Positions 40,548 through 49,075 of a stretch of DNA of 64,000 nucleotides are shown here, in pieces; within the stretch, counting starts at the first letter, position 1; each line of letters starts with the position of its first letter. Under the pieces are notes generated by a model. That model did no database searches, had not been told where the DNA came from, and was given only the letters and a program-made list of their open reading frames with translations. Origin of the DNA: Vibrio azureus (GTDB taxonomy: Bacteria; Pseudomonadota; Gammaproteobacteria; Enterobacterales; Vibrionaceae); the NCBI RefSeq assembly GCF_002849855.1, contig NZ_CP018616.1:1674001-1738000 (forward strand), in the 5' to 3' direction. The position numbers and the translations under genes are program-made.

Positions 40548-41847
40548 CTTTCTCTAACACATTGGTTGAACAATGTTGATATTTTTGCTCAATACTTTTA
40601 ACGACGTCTAAAGCGCTGCGAACACCATCTTCGTGAAATCCGTTATACCAGTAAGCCCCACAAAACCAGGTGTGGCATTGACCTTGAATTTCCTCTTTTC
40701 TTTTCTGCGCCGCTATTGATTCCATGGTGAAAACAGGATGATGATAAGTAAAAGCTCGAAGGATTTTATTTGGATCAATTTTATCTGTGCTGTTGAGTGA
40801 CACATTGAAAGTCTGCTCGGAATCAATGTGCTGAAGAATGTTCATGTTGTATGTCAACGAAGGAAGGCGTTTTTGCTCTGCTTTGCTGCCATCCAATAAA
40901 TAGTTCCATGAAGCCCATGCCGCGTTACGACGTGGTAATAAGGCAGTATCAGTGTGAAGCACAACCTCATTAGCTTGATATTTCATACCTCCTAAAATGT
41001 CCTGTTCAAGCAAGCTGATATCGTCTAACAGTTTGAGAGCTTGATCACTGTGACAAGCAAAGATAACATCATCAAACCACTGCACCCTGCCATGTACAGT
41101 AATCGCAACACCTTCATGAGTTCTGGTAACCTTTTCTACAGGGCTTTTGAGCAGTATTTTATCGGCAAAGCCTTGCGTTAAAGGGGGTATGTAGGCCCGT
41201 GAACCCCCTTTAATCACATACCATTGTGGACGGTCTGTAATATCAAGCAGTCCATGATTTAGAAAAAATCGTAAGAAAAACATCAACGGGAACGCACGCA
41301 TGTCAGCAAGAGTCGAAGACCATATAGCCGCGCCCATCGGCAATATATAGTTATCAGAGAAAAAAGGACTAAAGTCATGCTCATCTAAAAACTCACCCAA
41401 TGTCTGATAATCTGAGCTATGTTCATGAGCAAAGGATTTGGCCAACTTGTTGAAACGCAATATTTCAAAGATAAACCGATAGAATCGTGGATTAACCCAA
41501 TTTCGCTTTTGTGCAAAAAGAGTAGACAGCGTATGGCCGTTGTATTCTAACCCGTTGCCATCGTTTCTGACACTAAAGCTCATTTGAGTCGGAATGCCCT
41601 CCACGCCAATATCATTCATCATTTTTATGAAGTTTGGGTAAGTCCGGTTGTTGTATACAATAAAGCCAGTGTCGATAGCGTATGATTTACCATTCACATC
41701 AACGTCTACCGTCGCGGTATGGCCACCAATGTAATCATTTGCTTCAAACACTGTAATGTCGTGATGTTTGTGTAAGTAGTACCCACAGGTCAGGCCTGAA
41801 ATACCCGTACCTATAATGGCAATTTTCTTTCTTCCGTTAATACTCAT
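40537..41847 (-). CDS. FAD-dependent oxidoreductase (COG2907 type)
   Basis: This 436-residue flavoprotein begins with a dinucleotide-binding motif IAIIGTGISGLTCGYYL (residues 9-25) followed by FEANDYIGGHTATVD, and ends with CGAYWYNGFHEDGVRSA (about 400-416), where FAD also binds. It resembles amine oxidase and phytoene desaturase-like enzymes. COG2907 members accompany DUF1365 and Cfa-like proteins, and probably oxidise or desaturate the methylated acyl chain. The actual substrate is unproven. Confidence 0.9.
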   Translation of the reverse strand: MSINGRKKIAIIGTGISGLTCGYYLHKHHDITVFEANDYIGGHTATVDVDVNGKSYAIDTGFIVYNNRTYPNFIKMMNDIGVEGIPTQMSFSVRNDGNGLEYNGHTLSTLFAQKRNWVNPRFYRFIFEILRFNKLAKSFAHEHSSDYQTLGEFLDEHDFSPFFSDNYILPMGAAIWSSTLADMRAFPLMFFLRFFLNHGLLDITDRPQWYVIKGGSRAYIPPLTQGFADKILLKSPVEKVTRTHEGVAITVHGRVQWFDDVIFACHSDQALKLLDDISLLEQDILGGMKYQANEVVLHTDTALLPRRNAAWASWNYLLDGSKAEQKRLPSLTYNMNILQHIDSEQTFNVSLNSTDKIDPNKILRAFTYHHPVFTMESIAAQKRKEEIQGQCHTWFCGAYWYNGFHEDGVRSALDVVKSIEQKYQHCSTNVLEKGAA

Positions 41848-42587
41848 TTATTTTCCTTTTGTGAAACCAACTTTGAAGCAAACCAAACTTGCCAACTGTA
41901 TGGAAGGAGGGAAATAAAGCGCAAGATGCTAGTGAACCTAGCAGGAAAGTAGATGTCGCTTTTGTTTGCATTAAGTTGCTGTCGGATTGCCTTTGAAGCC
42001 TGCACCGCCGTGACAATCATGGGCATGTCAAAAGTGTTTTTGTTCGTCAAACGGGTCTCAACGAAGCCAGGAAAAACAGTAACAACTTTAATACCTTTCA
42101 CTTTTAAATCAGTGGCTAAGCTTCTCGCAAAATAACTGATTGCGGCTTTTGAGGCGCCATAAGCTTCTGCCCTAGGTAAAGGCATTTCTGAGGCAATAGA
42201 ACCAACGATGACGATTTTGTGCCCTTTAACGAAGTACGATTGACAAGCTTCAATACAATTCACAACGCCCAAGACATTCACATTCATCACTCGTGCCATA
42301 AGTTTCGCGTCAACGACACCATCGTCCATATACTCACAATCGCCCGCATTAAAAACCCAAACCTCAGGAACAAACGGTAGTGAAGAGAGCGTGCTGACCG
42401 TGTCTTCATAATGCGTAACATCAAATCGTAAAGTGAAAATATTTTGAGAGGCGTTTTTTAACTCTGAGAGCACCGATGAATTTCGACCGCATGCAATAAC
42501 ATTCCAGCCTTGCTGCGCATAATCTAGTGCCAACTGTTTGCCGATGCCAGAAGTTGCTCCAGTAATGAGAATCGATTTTTTACTCAT
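41844..42587 (-). CDS. Short-chain dehydrogenase/reductase
   Basis: The 247-residue classical SDR has the cofactor motif TGATSGIG (residues 9-16), NAG at about 81-83, catalytic Ser at about 133 and YGASK (about 148-152) as the YxxxK motif. The arginine after the first strand (CGRNSS) favours NADPH. It overlaps both neighbours by 4 bp (ATGA), so it belongs to the lipid operon. Substrate unknown. Confidence 0.92.
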   Translation of the reverse strand: MSKKSILITGATSGIGKQLALDYAQQGWNVIACGRNSSVLSELKNASQNIFTLRFDVTHYEDTVSTLSSLPFVPEVWVFNAGDCEYMDDGVVDAKLMARVMNVNVLGVVNCIEACQSYFVKGHKIVIVGSIASEMPLPRAEAYGASKAAISYFARSLATDLKVKGIKVVTVFPGFVETRLTNKNTFDMPMIVTAVQASKAIRQQLNANKSDIYFPARFTSILRFISLLPYSWQVWFASKLVSQKENK

Positions 42588-43003
42588 TGACCTAGTCTCT
42601 TCTTCACTGCTTTAACCACAGAGCCTAACAAAGGCAAGTTTTCGTAGAGCATCTCACCAAGGTCAAAATAATCTCGGTGATAAATGACTCTCTCATCTTG
42701 AAACCTAAGATGAGAGACTCCTTTGACTTCGATAGTCGCGCCTTTTTTAAGCTTGGGATGCTGCAATCTCATTGTCCAGATTAAGAAACCGACATTCCCC
42801 ATCTGCTGGTGTTCATGGATCTCAAAATCACAACGAGTCACATTGGTATAGAGGTTATCGAAATAACTTTTCAGAGCATTCCAGCCTTCCAAGCGGTGAG
42901 CTGCATCTTCGAAAGTCACATTCGGATGGTAAAGCTCTTCCAGTGTGTATAAATTTGATTTATTGAGTTTTTCATAAACATTGCCAACTGAATGAATGTC
43001 CAT
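42584..43003 (-). CDS. NTF2-like / SnoaL-fold protein
   Basis: A 139-residue cytoplasmic protein with the cone-shaped NTF2-like fold, shown by LYTLEELYHPNVTFEDAAHRLEGWNALKSYFDNL (a split motif, residues 17-50) and the C-terminal strands. It is the first gene of the operon. Such proteins bind or isomerise small hydrophobic molecules; no function is assigned to this one. It may be a ketosteroid-isomerase-like partner of the SDR. Confidence 0.85.
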   Translation of the reverse strand: MDIHSVGNVYEKLNKSNLYTLEELYHPNVTFEDAAHRLEGWNALKSYFDNLYTNVTRCDFEIHEHQQMGNVGFLIWTMRLQHPKLKKGATIEVKGVSHLRFQDERVIYHRDYFDLGEMLYENLPLLGSVVKAVKKRLGQ

Positions 43004-43029
43004 TCTACCGCTCCTGTATCACACCACAG

Positions 43030-43081
43030 TTGTACAAAATTATCATATGTATAAGATAGACTAATTGGATAAGTTGTACAA
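43030..43081 (-). promoter_or_regulatory. Promoter of the lipid operon with two TTGTACAA palindromes
   Basis: TTGTACAA occurs at 43030-43037 and 43074-43081, 44 bp apart, both within TTTGTACAACT on the minus strand. The upstream copy supplies a -35 hexamer TTGTAC, 17 bp before TATCTT (a likely -10), so the second copy would lie just after the transcription start. An operator pair about four helical turns apart around a promoter suits a dimeric or tetrameric repressor. TGTACA cores are bound by MerR-family LitR/CarH light regulators; that link is inference. Confidence 0.6.
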
Positions 43082-43140
43082 AGTCATTTTTATTTCCAAA
43101 GTGATACGCAAGTTAATAATGAAACGATCAACAGACACAA

Positions 43141-43169
43141 AAAAGGCTTGGTAAAAAACCAAGCCTTTT
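43141..43169 (-). terminator. htpX terminator
   Basis: AAAAGGCTTGG and CCAAGCCTTTT form a perfect 11-bp stem around TAAAAAA, with T-rich sequence following on the minus strand. It lies 50 bp beyond the htpX stop and prevents read-through into the lipid operon. Confidence 0.9.
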
Positions 43170-43218
43170 CAGAAAATTACTAGGAGCTCGTCACTCGACC
43201 TGATCCGACCGACAAAAA

Positions 43219-44088
43219 TCAGTATTCCTGATTACGCAATGCTGCAATTCGTTTATCAAGAGGTGGGTGACTCATTAACAGCTCAGTCATTGTTTGCTTA
43301 CCGTTGATACCAAACGCCATCATCGTTCCATCGAGCTGAGATTCATGGCTCATTTTCAAACGCTCCAGAGCCGCAATCATTTTCTCTTTGCCAACTAACT
43401 TAGCAGCCCCAGCATCAGCATAGAACTCTCGATGACGGCTGTACCACATAGTAATGAAACTGGCTAAGAAGCCGAATACGAGTTCCAACACCATGGAGAC
43501 GCCAAAATAAACCATCATGTTGGAACCTTGGCCTTCTTCATCGTCATTGGATGAGACAATATTAGCAATAAAACGGGATAAGAAAATGACAAATGTATTC
43601 ACTACACCTTGCATCAACGTCATTGTTACCATGTCACCGTTAGAGATATGACTGACTTCATGCGCTAGTACCGCTTCAGCTTCATCACGCGTCATGTTGT
43701 TTAATAAACCTGTCGAGACCGCGACAAGTGAATCATCTCGTTTTGCACCTGTCGCAAATGCATTGATATCAGCAGCATCATAGATAGCAACCGTTGGCAT
43801 ACCAATACCCGCTTGCTGTGCTTGACGCGACACAGTTTCGAGCAACCAGTGCTCTGTTTCATTACGTGGGGTTTCTATCACCATTCCGCCTACAGAGCGG
43901 AGTGCCATCCCCTTTGACATCATTAATGAAATTAATGCACCACCAAAACCAAAGACTGCCGCCATGACTAACAAGCCAGAAAGGCTACCCGGTTTCATTC
44001 CTGTTACAGCATAAACAATATTCAAAACAACACTCAGTACGAGTACAACAGCTAAGTTGGTTGCTAGGAATAACATAATTCGCTTCAT
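43219..44088 (-). CDS. htpX: HtpX, inner-membrane zinc metalloprotease
   Basis: The 289-residue M48B protease degrades misfolded membrane proteins together with FtsH. It has two N-terminal membrane helices (about 4-26 and 36-56), the zinc motif HEVSH (residues 143-147), two further hydrophobic segments and the third ligand in the [13 protein letters not shown] region (about 222-234). Length matches E. coli HtpX (293). In E. coli it is controlled by CpxR; I see no clear Cpx box here. Confidence 0.95.
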   Translation of the reverse strand: MKRIMLFLATNLAVVLVLSVVLNIVYAVTGMKPGSLSGLLVMAAVFGFGGALISLMMSKGMALRSVGGMVIETPRNETEHWLLETVSRQAQQAGIGMPTVAIYDAADINAFATGAKRDDSLVAVSTGLLNNMTRDEAEAVLAHEVSHISNGDMVTMTLMQGVVNTFVIFLSRFIANIVSSNDDEEGQGSNMMVYFGVSMVLELVFGFLASFITMWYSRHREFYADAGAAKLVGKEKMIAALERLKMSHESQLDGTMMAFGINGKQTMTELLMSHPPLDKRIAALRNQEY

Positions 44089-44208
44089 TACTTTTCTCCG
44101 AGGAAGCTTATTTTTATCAAGTAAATTGATTTTAAACGCTTTCTTTAATATTTGTGCCTAAACAGGTTAGGAAAAAGGCGTTCCTATTTCAACCTATGTT
44201 ATCAGGCT

Positions 44209-44476
44209 TATACCCAAGTGACTTCAAGATGCTTGATTCAGAGCGAGGTCACTGAGTCGAATTCAAGGAAGACAACGAAGCGGAATAGTATTCTATTTCC
44301 AAGTTGTCTGACGCAAGAAGTCGGCTCAGTGACACGCTCCCAAAGGGCGAGCGACCTTAACTCTCAGACTTTGTTAACGATTCTCAATGTAGAACGACTA
44401 TATCTTCGAATCGTTGCCGCTCCTGAGAGTTAAGGTCATCTCGCTGAACACAGTATCTTGAGGTTACTTGGGTATA
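44209..44476. repeat. Full-length modular intergenic repeat, copy E
   Basis: A 268-bp element with 25-bp terminal inverted repeats: TATACCCAAGTGACTTCAAGATGCT at the left and its near-complement at 44452-44476. The interior reads as the reverse complement of copy A at 104-388: GATTCAGAGCGAGGTCACTGAGTCGAATTCAAGG, GTCTGACGCAAG, GCTCCCAAAGGGCGAG, CTCTCAGACTTTG, then ATTCTCAATGTAG / ATATCTTCGAATCG. The only sizeable difference is the central AT-rich spacer. Confidence 0.85.
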
Positions 44477-44619
44477 TACCCAAGTGACGTCAAGTTGTCG
44501 ACTAAAAACAGCAAATATACTGCTGATATCCCCAGTTTGGACCCAGAATAACCTCAGCAAATAGAGATTCTAAATTCAATGCTGCTCAGCCCTGTGCATA
44601 TTGAAATCACTTGGGTATA
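44475..44619. repeat. Second, unrelated-core element with the same ends
   Basis: It starts with TATACCCAAGTGACGTCAAGTTG, sharing the TA of the previous element, and ends ATTGAAATCACTTGGGTATA. The 100-bp core (AAAACAGCAAATATACTGCTG, CCCAGAATAACC, CTCAGCCCTGTGC) is not the one in copies A and E. The same terminal sequences with a different interior suggest a non-autonomous mobile family. Confidence 0.7.
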
Positions 44620-44879
44620 GATATAGCCATTCGGCAATAAAAACAAGGCGGAGCAATAAATTGCAACATTTGTTTTCCAAACAGAACAATTATACCCTAC
44701 TACATCGCTTCTGCATCAAGCATCTGAGGTCACTTGGGTATTGATATTTATCATACGCTATAGACTTTGGTCTTATTGTGTCATGGTGTGAATCTGCTAG
44801 ATTCTGATTATATGAACAATATGGAACATGCCGACGAATAAAAGGCAGTTCATAATTTCCATGGATTGAGGGAAACATC

Positions 44880-45047
44880 ATGGTAGAAACTAACGACTAT
44901 CAAATGGCTATTGATTTACTACGTTGTCACCTAGGCATTTCAGAGGATGAAGCAAAAAAACAACTGGGTATCTCAACAGATGCACAAATGACACAACGTA
45001 TTACTGAAACACAGCAAGCGATCATGGGGCTTAATCAAGACGTTTAA
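44880..45047 (+). CDS. Small protein of unknown function (55 residues)
   Basis: ATG at 44880 follows a GAGGGA ribosome site and opens 55 codons, MVETNDYQMAIDLLRCHLGI at the start and MGLNQDV at the end, closed by a good terminator. The protein is acidic and helical, and SEDEAKKQLGISTDAQ could be a short helix-turn-helix-like or capping region. I do not recognise a family. Ribosome site, codon use and terminator make it a likely true gene. It is convergent with bioD. Confidence 0.7.
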   Translation: MVETNDYQMAIDLLRCHLGISEDEAKKQLGISTDAQMTQRITETQQAIMGLNQDV

Positions 45048-45062
45048 TGATCCGTTCACAAA

Positions 45063-45090
45063 AGGGCTGCGAAAGGCAGCCTCTTTTATT
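45063..45090 (+). terminator. Terminator after the small gene
   Basis: GGCTGC, loop GAAAG, GCAGCC followed by TCTTTTATTT, 16 bp after the stop codon at 45047. It can also slow transcripts arriving from bioD on the other strand. Confidence 0.8.
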
Positions 45091-45094
45091 TGCA

Positions 45095-45778
45095 CTAAAT
45101 ATTCAAAAAAACATCAAGATTAATATACTTACCTAGTTCATTATGTTTTGTCGCTGGAATATAAGGTATTTCACCCAGCTTAGGAGCACCTAAACGCTGC
45201 TCCAACAGATCGATGATCTCAGAGTAATGTTCTGTACCTGGGTTAACTCGATTCGCTATCCACCCCACTAAATTTAACCCATCTGATTTGATGATTTCTG
45301 CAGTTAACAGAGCGTGATTGAGACAGCCAAGCTTTATACCCACCACGAGTACAACCGGTAACCCTTCCTGCTTCACCCAAGTTGATAAACTGTCATTATC
45401 TGATACTGGGACACGCCAGCCACCGGCCCCTTCAATAAGTACGACATCTGCCTCAGATTTATGCGTTGCTAAGTTATCGCTCAGCACCTGAAAATCGATA
45501 TCTATTCCCGCGTCATGTGCAGCAATATGTGGCGATGCTGGTAGCTCTAAAGCATATGGGTTAACCTGCTCATAGGGGGTCTCTATGGTCGCTTCATTTT
45601 GCAGGTAAATCGCATCGGAATTTCGCCACCCCTCCGAAGTCAAATCGCAACCAGCAGCAATAGGCTTATAGCCCACCGTTTTGAACTCATATTTTGCTAG
45701 TGCTTGCAACATCGCTCTTGAGGCGACGGTTTTGCCTACATCAGTGTCAGTCCCAGTAATAAAAAATGCATCAATCAT
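45095..45778 (-). CDS. bioD: Dethiobiotin synthetase
   Basis: The 227-residue P-loop enzyme closes the ureido ring of dethiobiotin using CO2 and ATP. The P-loop is GTDTDVGKT (residues 8-16); [10 protein letters not shown] carries the catalytic Lys and [11 protein letters not shown] (about 115-125) the second metal/phosphate site. Typical length (E. coli BioD 225). It is the last gene of bioBFCD and overlaps bioC by 4 bp. Confidence 0.96.
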   Translation of the reverse strand: MIDAFFITGTDTDVGKTVASRAMLQALAKYEFKTVGYKPIAAGCDLTSEGWRNSDAIYLQNEATIETPYEQVNPYALELPASPHIAAHDAGIDIDFQVLSDNLATHKSEADVVLIEGAGGWRVPVSDNDSLSTWVKQEGLPVVLVVGIKLGCLNHALLTAEIIKSDGLNLVGWIANRVNPGTEHYSEIIDLLEQRLGAPKLGEIPYIPATKHNELGKYINLDVFLNI

Positions 45779-46767
45779 AAATTTATCGTTCCAAAACCCA
45801 CTTGATATGTTGCAGGTAATAAGCCTTGTTCATTTTTAAATGTTTGATACGTACTTTCTACTTGAAGCAAAGAGTGATAACTGGTTAGCCCATGAGAGCG
45901 ACCTCTGACAACATTCGCCCCAATGCCTTTAAGATCGCGCATCACTGCAAAAGCAGAATCGTACCAAACGGTGATAGCCTGCAAGTCTAAATGGTACTTC
46001 GCACCCTCCGTTTGAGCGAGAGCAAAGTTTAATTGGTTTGAAGTCATAAATTGGTTTACATGTTGATGGGAATCAACTTTTGCCCACGATTGTCGTAACT
46101 CATGCAACGAACCATCCAGCAATACAGAAAATACACCTTTACCCGTTGTTTTTAGTATTCTATTTATCTCTTGTATCGGTCTAGTAATATCCGTACACCA
46201 CTGTAAAGCAAGGCTAGAAAAAACATAGTCAAAACGGCCCGCAGAGAAGGGTAAATCTTCGGCATCGGCTAACACGTAATCAATGCCCGCTTCACCACAA
46301 CGTTGCCTCGCTTTTTCTAACATGGGCTGTGCTATATCAACACAAACCACCTCAGCACCACGAGCAAGTAACAATTGTGAGAAGTACCCCGTGCCTCCAC
46401 CTAAGTCTAAAACTTGTTTGCCCGTTAAATCCAAAGGAAGTTTATCAAGTAGTCTGTGTCCTACATCACGCTGAAAAGACGCGTGCTTATCATAAGAATG
46501 CGCGGCTTTACCAAAAGCATGAGCTATCGCCTGCTTGTTGTATTCTATCGGACTACCAGAATCTAATTTCAAATCGTTGTGATAATTGTTCTCCTGACTA
46601 TATTGATTTGACGGATTATCGTTGTTTAAGGGATTGCAGGTGTTTGACGAATTACAGTTACTTAAACGATTACAGTTATTTAACCGATCATAGTTATTTA
46701 ACCGATCACAGTTACTTGACTGCTCAACGTTTTGGGGTTGATTAAAGTGTGGTTTAGAGAGTCCCAT
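45775..46767 (-). CDS. bioC: BioC, malonyl-ACP O-methyltransferase with an Asn-rich N-terminal extension
   Basis: This 330-residue enzyme masks malonyl-ACP as a methyl ester to start pimeloyl synthesis. The normal BioC domain begins near residue 76 ([20 protein letters not shown]), with SAM motif [11 protein letters not shown] at about 121-131. The first 75 residues are unusual: a six-residue repeat such as RLNNCN / RLNNYD / RLSNCN, encoded by 18-bp repeats. E. coli BioC has 251 residues. The start is supported by GGAG seven bases before ATG and the TAATG overlap with bioF, so the extension is probably translated. Confidence 0.92.
   Translation of the reverse strand: MGLSKPHFNQPQNVEQSSNCDRLNNYDRLNNCNRLSNCNSSNTCNPLNNDNPSNQYSQENNYHNDLKLDSGSPIEYNKQAIAHAFGKAAHSYDKHASFQRDVGHRLLDKLPLDLTGKQVLDLGGGTGYFSQLLLARGAEVVCVDIAQPMLEKARQRCGEAGIDYVLADAEDLPFSAGRFDYVFSSLALQWCTDITRPIQEINRILKTTGKGVFSVLLDGSLHELRQSWAKVDSHQHVNQFMTSNQLNFALAQTEGAKYHLDLQAITVWYDSAFAVMRDLKGIGANVVRGRSHGLTSYHSLLQVESTYQTFKNEQGLLPATYQVGFGTINL
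46596..46721. repeat. 18-bp tandem repeats inside the 5' end of bioC
   Basis: Seven units of 18 bp run from 46596 (units start at 46596, 46614, 46632, 46650, 46668, 46686, 46704). The clearest are GATTACAGTTATTTAACC, GATCATAGTTATTTAACC and GATCACAGTTACTTGACT. The unit length is divisible by three, so copy number can change without breaking the frame. Confidence 0.8.
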
Positions 46768-47921
46768 TACTGTGCTCCCAGTGCTTGCTGCAAAACGATT
46801 GATAAGGCTTTGATTTGCTCTTTAGTATGATTGGCTGTCAACGTAATACGTAAGCGTGCCATACCTTGTGGTACTGTCGGAGGTCGAATAGCCGTCACCC
46901 AAACCCCATTTTTACGACATTCTGCTGCCACAGCGAGTGCTCGCTCACTGCAACCAATAATAAAGGGCTTTATTGGCGTATTGGTTGCCACATATCCAGG
47001 GGTTCCTTGCAGTGAATCTCGATAGTAGTGACTTAATTCAAGCAATTTTTCTCTTCGCCAATTTTGGTTCTGGATGAAGGAAACCGCATGAGTTAATGCG
47101 TAGGCTTGAGCGGGAGGAATGGCCGTAGAATAGACATGGTGACGAGCAAACTGGGTCAAAAAATCACCTGTTGATTGGTCACACAATATGGCAGCCCCAG
47201 CCAAGCCAAATGCTTTGCCAAAAGTAACGACGAGGACCTCTGGTTTCAAGCCCAAGTCTTCACACGACCCTGCCCCCGTTTTGCCCAATACACCCACACC
47301 ATGAGCATCATCAACAGCCAGCCAAGCCTGCTTTTCACTTACTGCTTGAGTCATCTTCTCCAATGGTGCTTGATCACCATCCATACTAAATACGCCCTCG
47401 GTGACGATAAGTTGATTACTTTCTTCCGCCATAAGTTTTTTGAGATGGCTAACATCGTTGTGCCTAAAGCGTAACATTTTGGCTGGTGATAACATGCCAG
47501 CTTCGATGAGTGATGCGTGATTCAAACGGTCTTGAATCACAACATCTGATTTATCCAACAAGGTAAATAATAAAGCCTGATTAGCACTAAACCCTGAGCC
47601 GAAAAGTACTGCTCTTTCATACCCAAACCACTCAGTGAGTGAAGCTTCTAAGTTACTGTGAGCAGTACTAAACCCGGTTACCATCGGTGAAGAACCACTG
47701 CCACAACCATAGACACTGAGTCCTTGCTGCCATGCTTGAACTAAGCTTTGCTCGTTGGCGAGCCCCAAATAGTCATTACTTGAAAAGTTAATAAAGCGTT
47801 TATCTTGAAATTCAATAATCGATTGATTCCCGGTAAACACCACATTCATTGACCGCTCCAGCCCTTTACTTTTACGCTCGGCTAAAGCGGCATGAATCTT
47901 AGACTTAAAGGCTGGCATCAT
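46767..47921 (-). CDS. bioF: 8-amino-7-oxononanoate synthase
   Basis: The 384-residue PLP enzyme joins pimeloyl-ACP and alanine. The PLP lysine lies in [16 protein letters not shown] (about 228-243) and the cofactor-binding Asp in [10 protein letters not shown] (about 199-208). [10 protein letters not shown] near 46-55 is typical for the family. It overlaps bioB by 17 bp and ends with the TAATG that starts bioC. Confidence 0.96.
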   Translation of the reverse strand: MMPAFKSKIHAALAERKSKGLERSMNVVFTGNQSIIEFQDKRFINFSSNDYLGLANEQSLVQAWQQGLSVYGCGSGSSPMVTGFSTAHSNLEASLTEWFGYERAVLFGSGFSANQALLFTLLDKSDVVIQDRLNHASLIEAGMLSPAKMLRFRHNDVSHLKKLMAEESNQLIVTEGVFSMDGDQAPLEKMTQAVSEKQAWLAVDDAHGVGVLGKTGAGSCEDLGLKPEVLVVTFGKAFGLAGAAILCDQSTGDFLTQFARHHVYSTAIPPAQAYALTHAVSFIQNQNWRREKLLELSHYYRDSLQGTPGYVATNTPIKPFIIGCSERALAVAAECRKNGVWVTAIRPPTVPQGMARLRITLTANHTKEQIKALSIVLQQALGAQ

Positions 47922-48957
47922 AGAACATGTCGTCTTTTGTCGGTCGTGCTGCGATGCGCTCCACCACGCGGTCTAACAATGCACTCTCCTCTATTTCATC
48001 TGGCTTTTGCGATACGCCTTGACGATTAATCCCCAATTTTTTGAACAGCAATAAATCTTTGTCTTCCGAAGGGTTTGGCGTGGTCAATAATTTGCAACCG
48101 TAAAAAATTGAATTCGCACCAGCCATAAAACACAAAGCTTGCATTTGTTCGTTCATATTTTCACGCCCAGCAGAGAGTCTCACTGCGGAAGAAGGCATCA
48201 TGATTCTCGCAATTGCAATCAAACGAATGAAATCAAAGGGTTCAACATCATCCACGTTTTCTAAAGGTGTGCCTTTTACTTTGACCAACATATTGATCGG
48301 AACACTTTCCGGGTGTGTGGGCAAATTGGCTAACTCCACGAATAGACCCGCTCGATCATTCATGCTTTCTCCCATGCCAATAATGCCACCAGAACAAATT
48401 TTCATGCCAGCATCGCGAACGTGTGACAGCGTATCCAAACGATCTTGATAAGTCCGAGTAGTAATGATGTTGCCGTAGAATTCAGGAGAAGTATCAAGGT
48501 TGTGATTGTAGTAGTCCAAGCCAGCCTCTGCGAGATGCTTCGCTTGCTCAGGGGATAGCATGCCCAACGTCATACACGTTTCTAGCCCCATCTGTTTCAC
48601 ACCTTTAATCATGTCGGTTAGGTAAGGCATATCGCGCTCTTTTGGATTTTTCCAAGCTGCCCCCATGCAAAAGCGTGTTGAACCTGCATTTTTCGCTTTT
48701 TGCGCCGCATCTAAGACGCGCTCGACTTCCATTAACCGTTCTTTTTCAATGTCAGTGGTATAACGTGCACTTTGAGGACAATATTTGCAGTCCTCTGGAC
48801 AAGCGCCTGTTTTAATCGAAAGCAATGTGCTGACTTGAACGTGATTGTTCAATTGATATTGACGATGCACAAGTTGAGCTTCGAATAAAAGATCCATAAA
48901 GGGCTTTTCCATTAACTCTCGCACTTCCGCGTGCGTCCAATTATGACGAACTTCCAC
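47905..48957 (-). CDS. bioB: Biotin synthase
   Basis: The 350-residue radical SAM enzyme inserts sulphur into dethiobiotin. The 4Fe-4S cysteines are C53, C57 and C60 in [11 protein letters not shown]; the 2Fe-2S ligands include the Cys of FCMGAAW (about 97), ETCMTLG (about 128), [10 protein letters not shown] (about 188) and Arg near 260. Length equals E. coli BioB (346). It is the first gene of bioBFCD and faces bioA across a shared control region. Confidence 0.97.
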   Translation of the reverse strand: MEVRHNWTHAEVRELMEKPFMDLLFEAQLVHRQYQLNNHVQVSTLLSIKTGACPEDCKYCPQSARYTTDIEKERLMEVERVLDAAQKAKNAGSTRFCMGAAWKNPKERDMPYLTDMIKGVKQMGLETCMTLGMLSPEQAKHLAEAGLDYYNHNLDTSPEFYGNIITTRTYQDRLDTLSHVRDAGMKICSGGIIGMGESMNDRAGLFVELANLPTHPESVPINMLVKVKGTPLENVDDVEPFDFIRLIAIARIMMPSSAVRLSAGRENMNEQMQALCFMAGANSIFYGCKLLTTPNPSEDKDLLLFKKLGINRQGVSQKPDEIEESALLDRVVERIAARPTKDDMFYDASL

Positions 48958-48980
48958 ATCTCTTCCTTATTCATTTTACA

Positions 48981-49027
48981 TGATGTGTTGACAGTCTAAC
49001 CACTCTCGATAAACTGTCAACACATCA
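48981..49027. promoter_or_regulatory. BirA-type biotin operator between bioB and bioA
   Basis: TGATGTGTTGACAGT and ACTGTCAACACATCA are perfect 15-bp inverted arms with a 17-bp spacer. The centre of the 118-bp divergent promoter region and the geometry, TTGACAGT-N17-ACTGTCAA, resemble the E. coli bio operator TTGTAAACC-N16-GGTTTACAA, bound by the BirA repressor with biotinyl-AMP. The half-site differs in sequence from the enteric one, so binding by BirA is an inference. Confidence 0.78.
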
Positions 49028-49075
49028 TAACAATCATAAGTTTACATTTGTATATTTATTAATCGGACAATAAGC

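Larger units (their letters stand above)
44089..44879. other. Repeat-filled gap between htpX and a small gene
   Basis: Almost 800 bp without a convincing gene apart from promoters. It holds a full repeat element (44209-44476), an adjoining second element (44475-44619) and a fragment (about 44713-44742). The last 60 bp form the leader of the small gene at 44880, with a GAGGGA ribosome site. Confidence 0.75.

Noticed and set aside
46329..46745. 138-codon frame antisense to bioC with a DYSYLT-type six-residue repeat
   Set aside because: The repeat simply reflects the 18-bp minisatellite read on the other strand; the bioC frame has the coupling and motifs.
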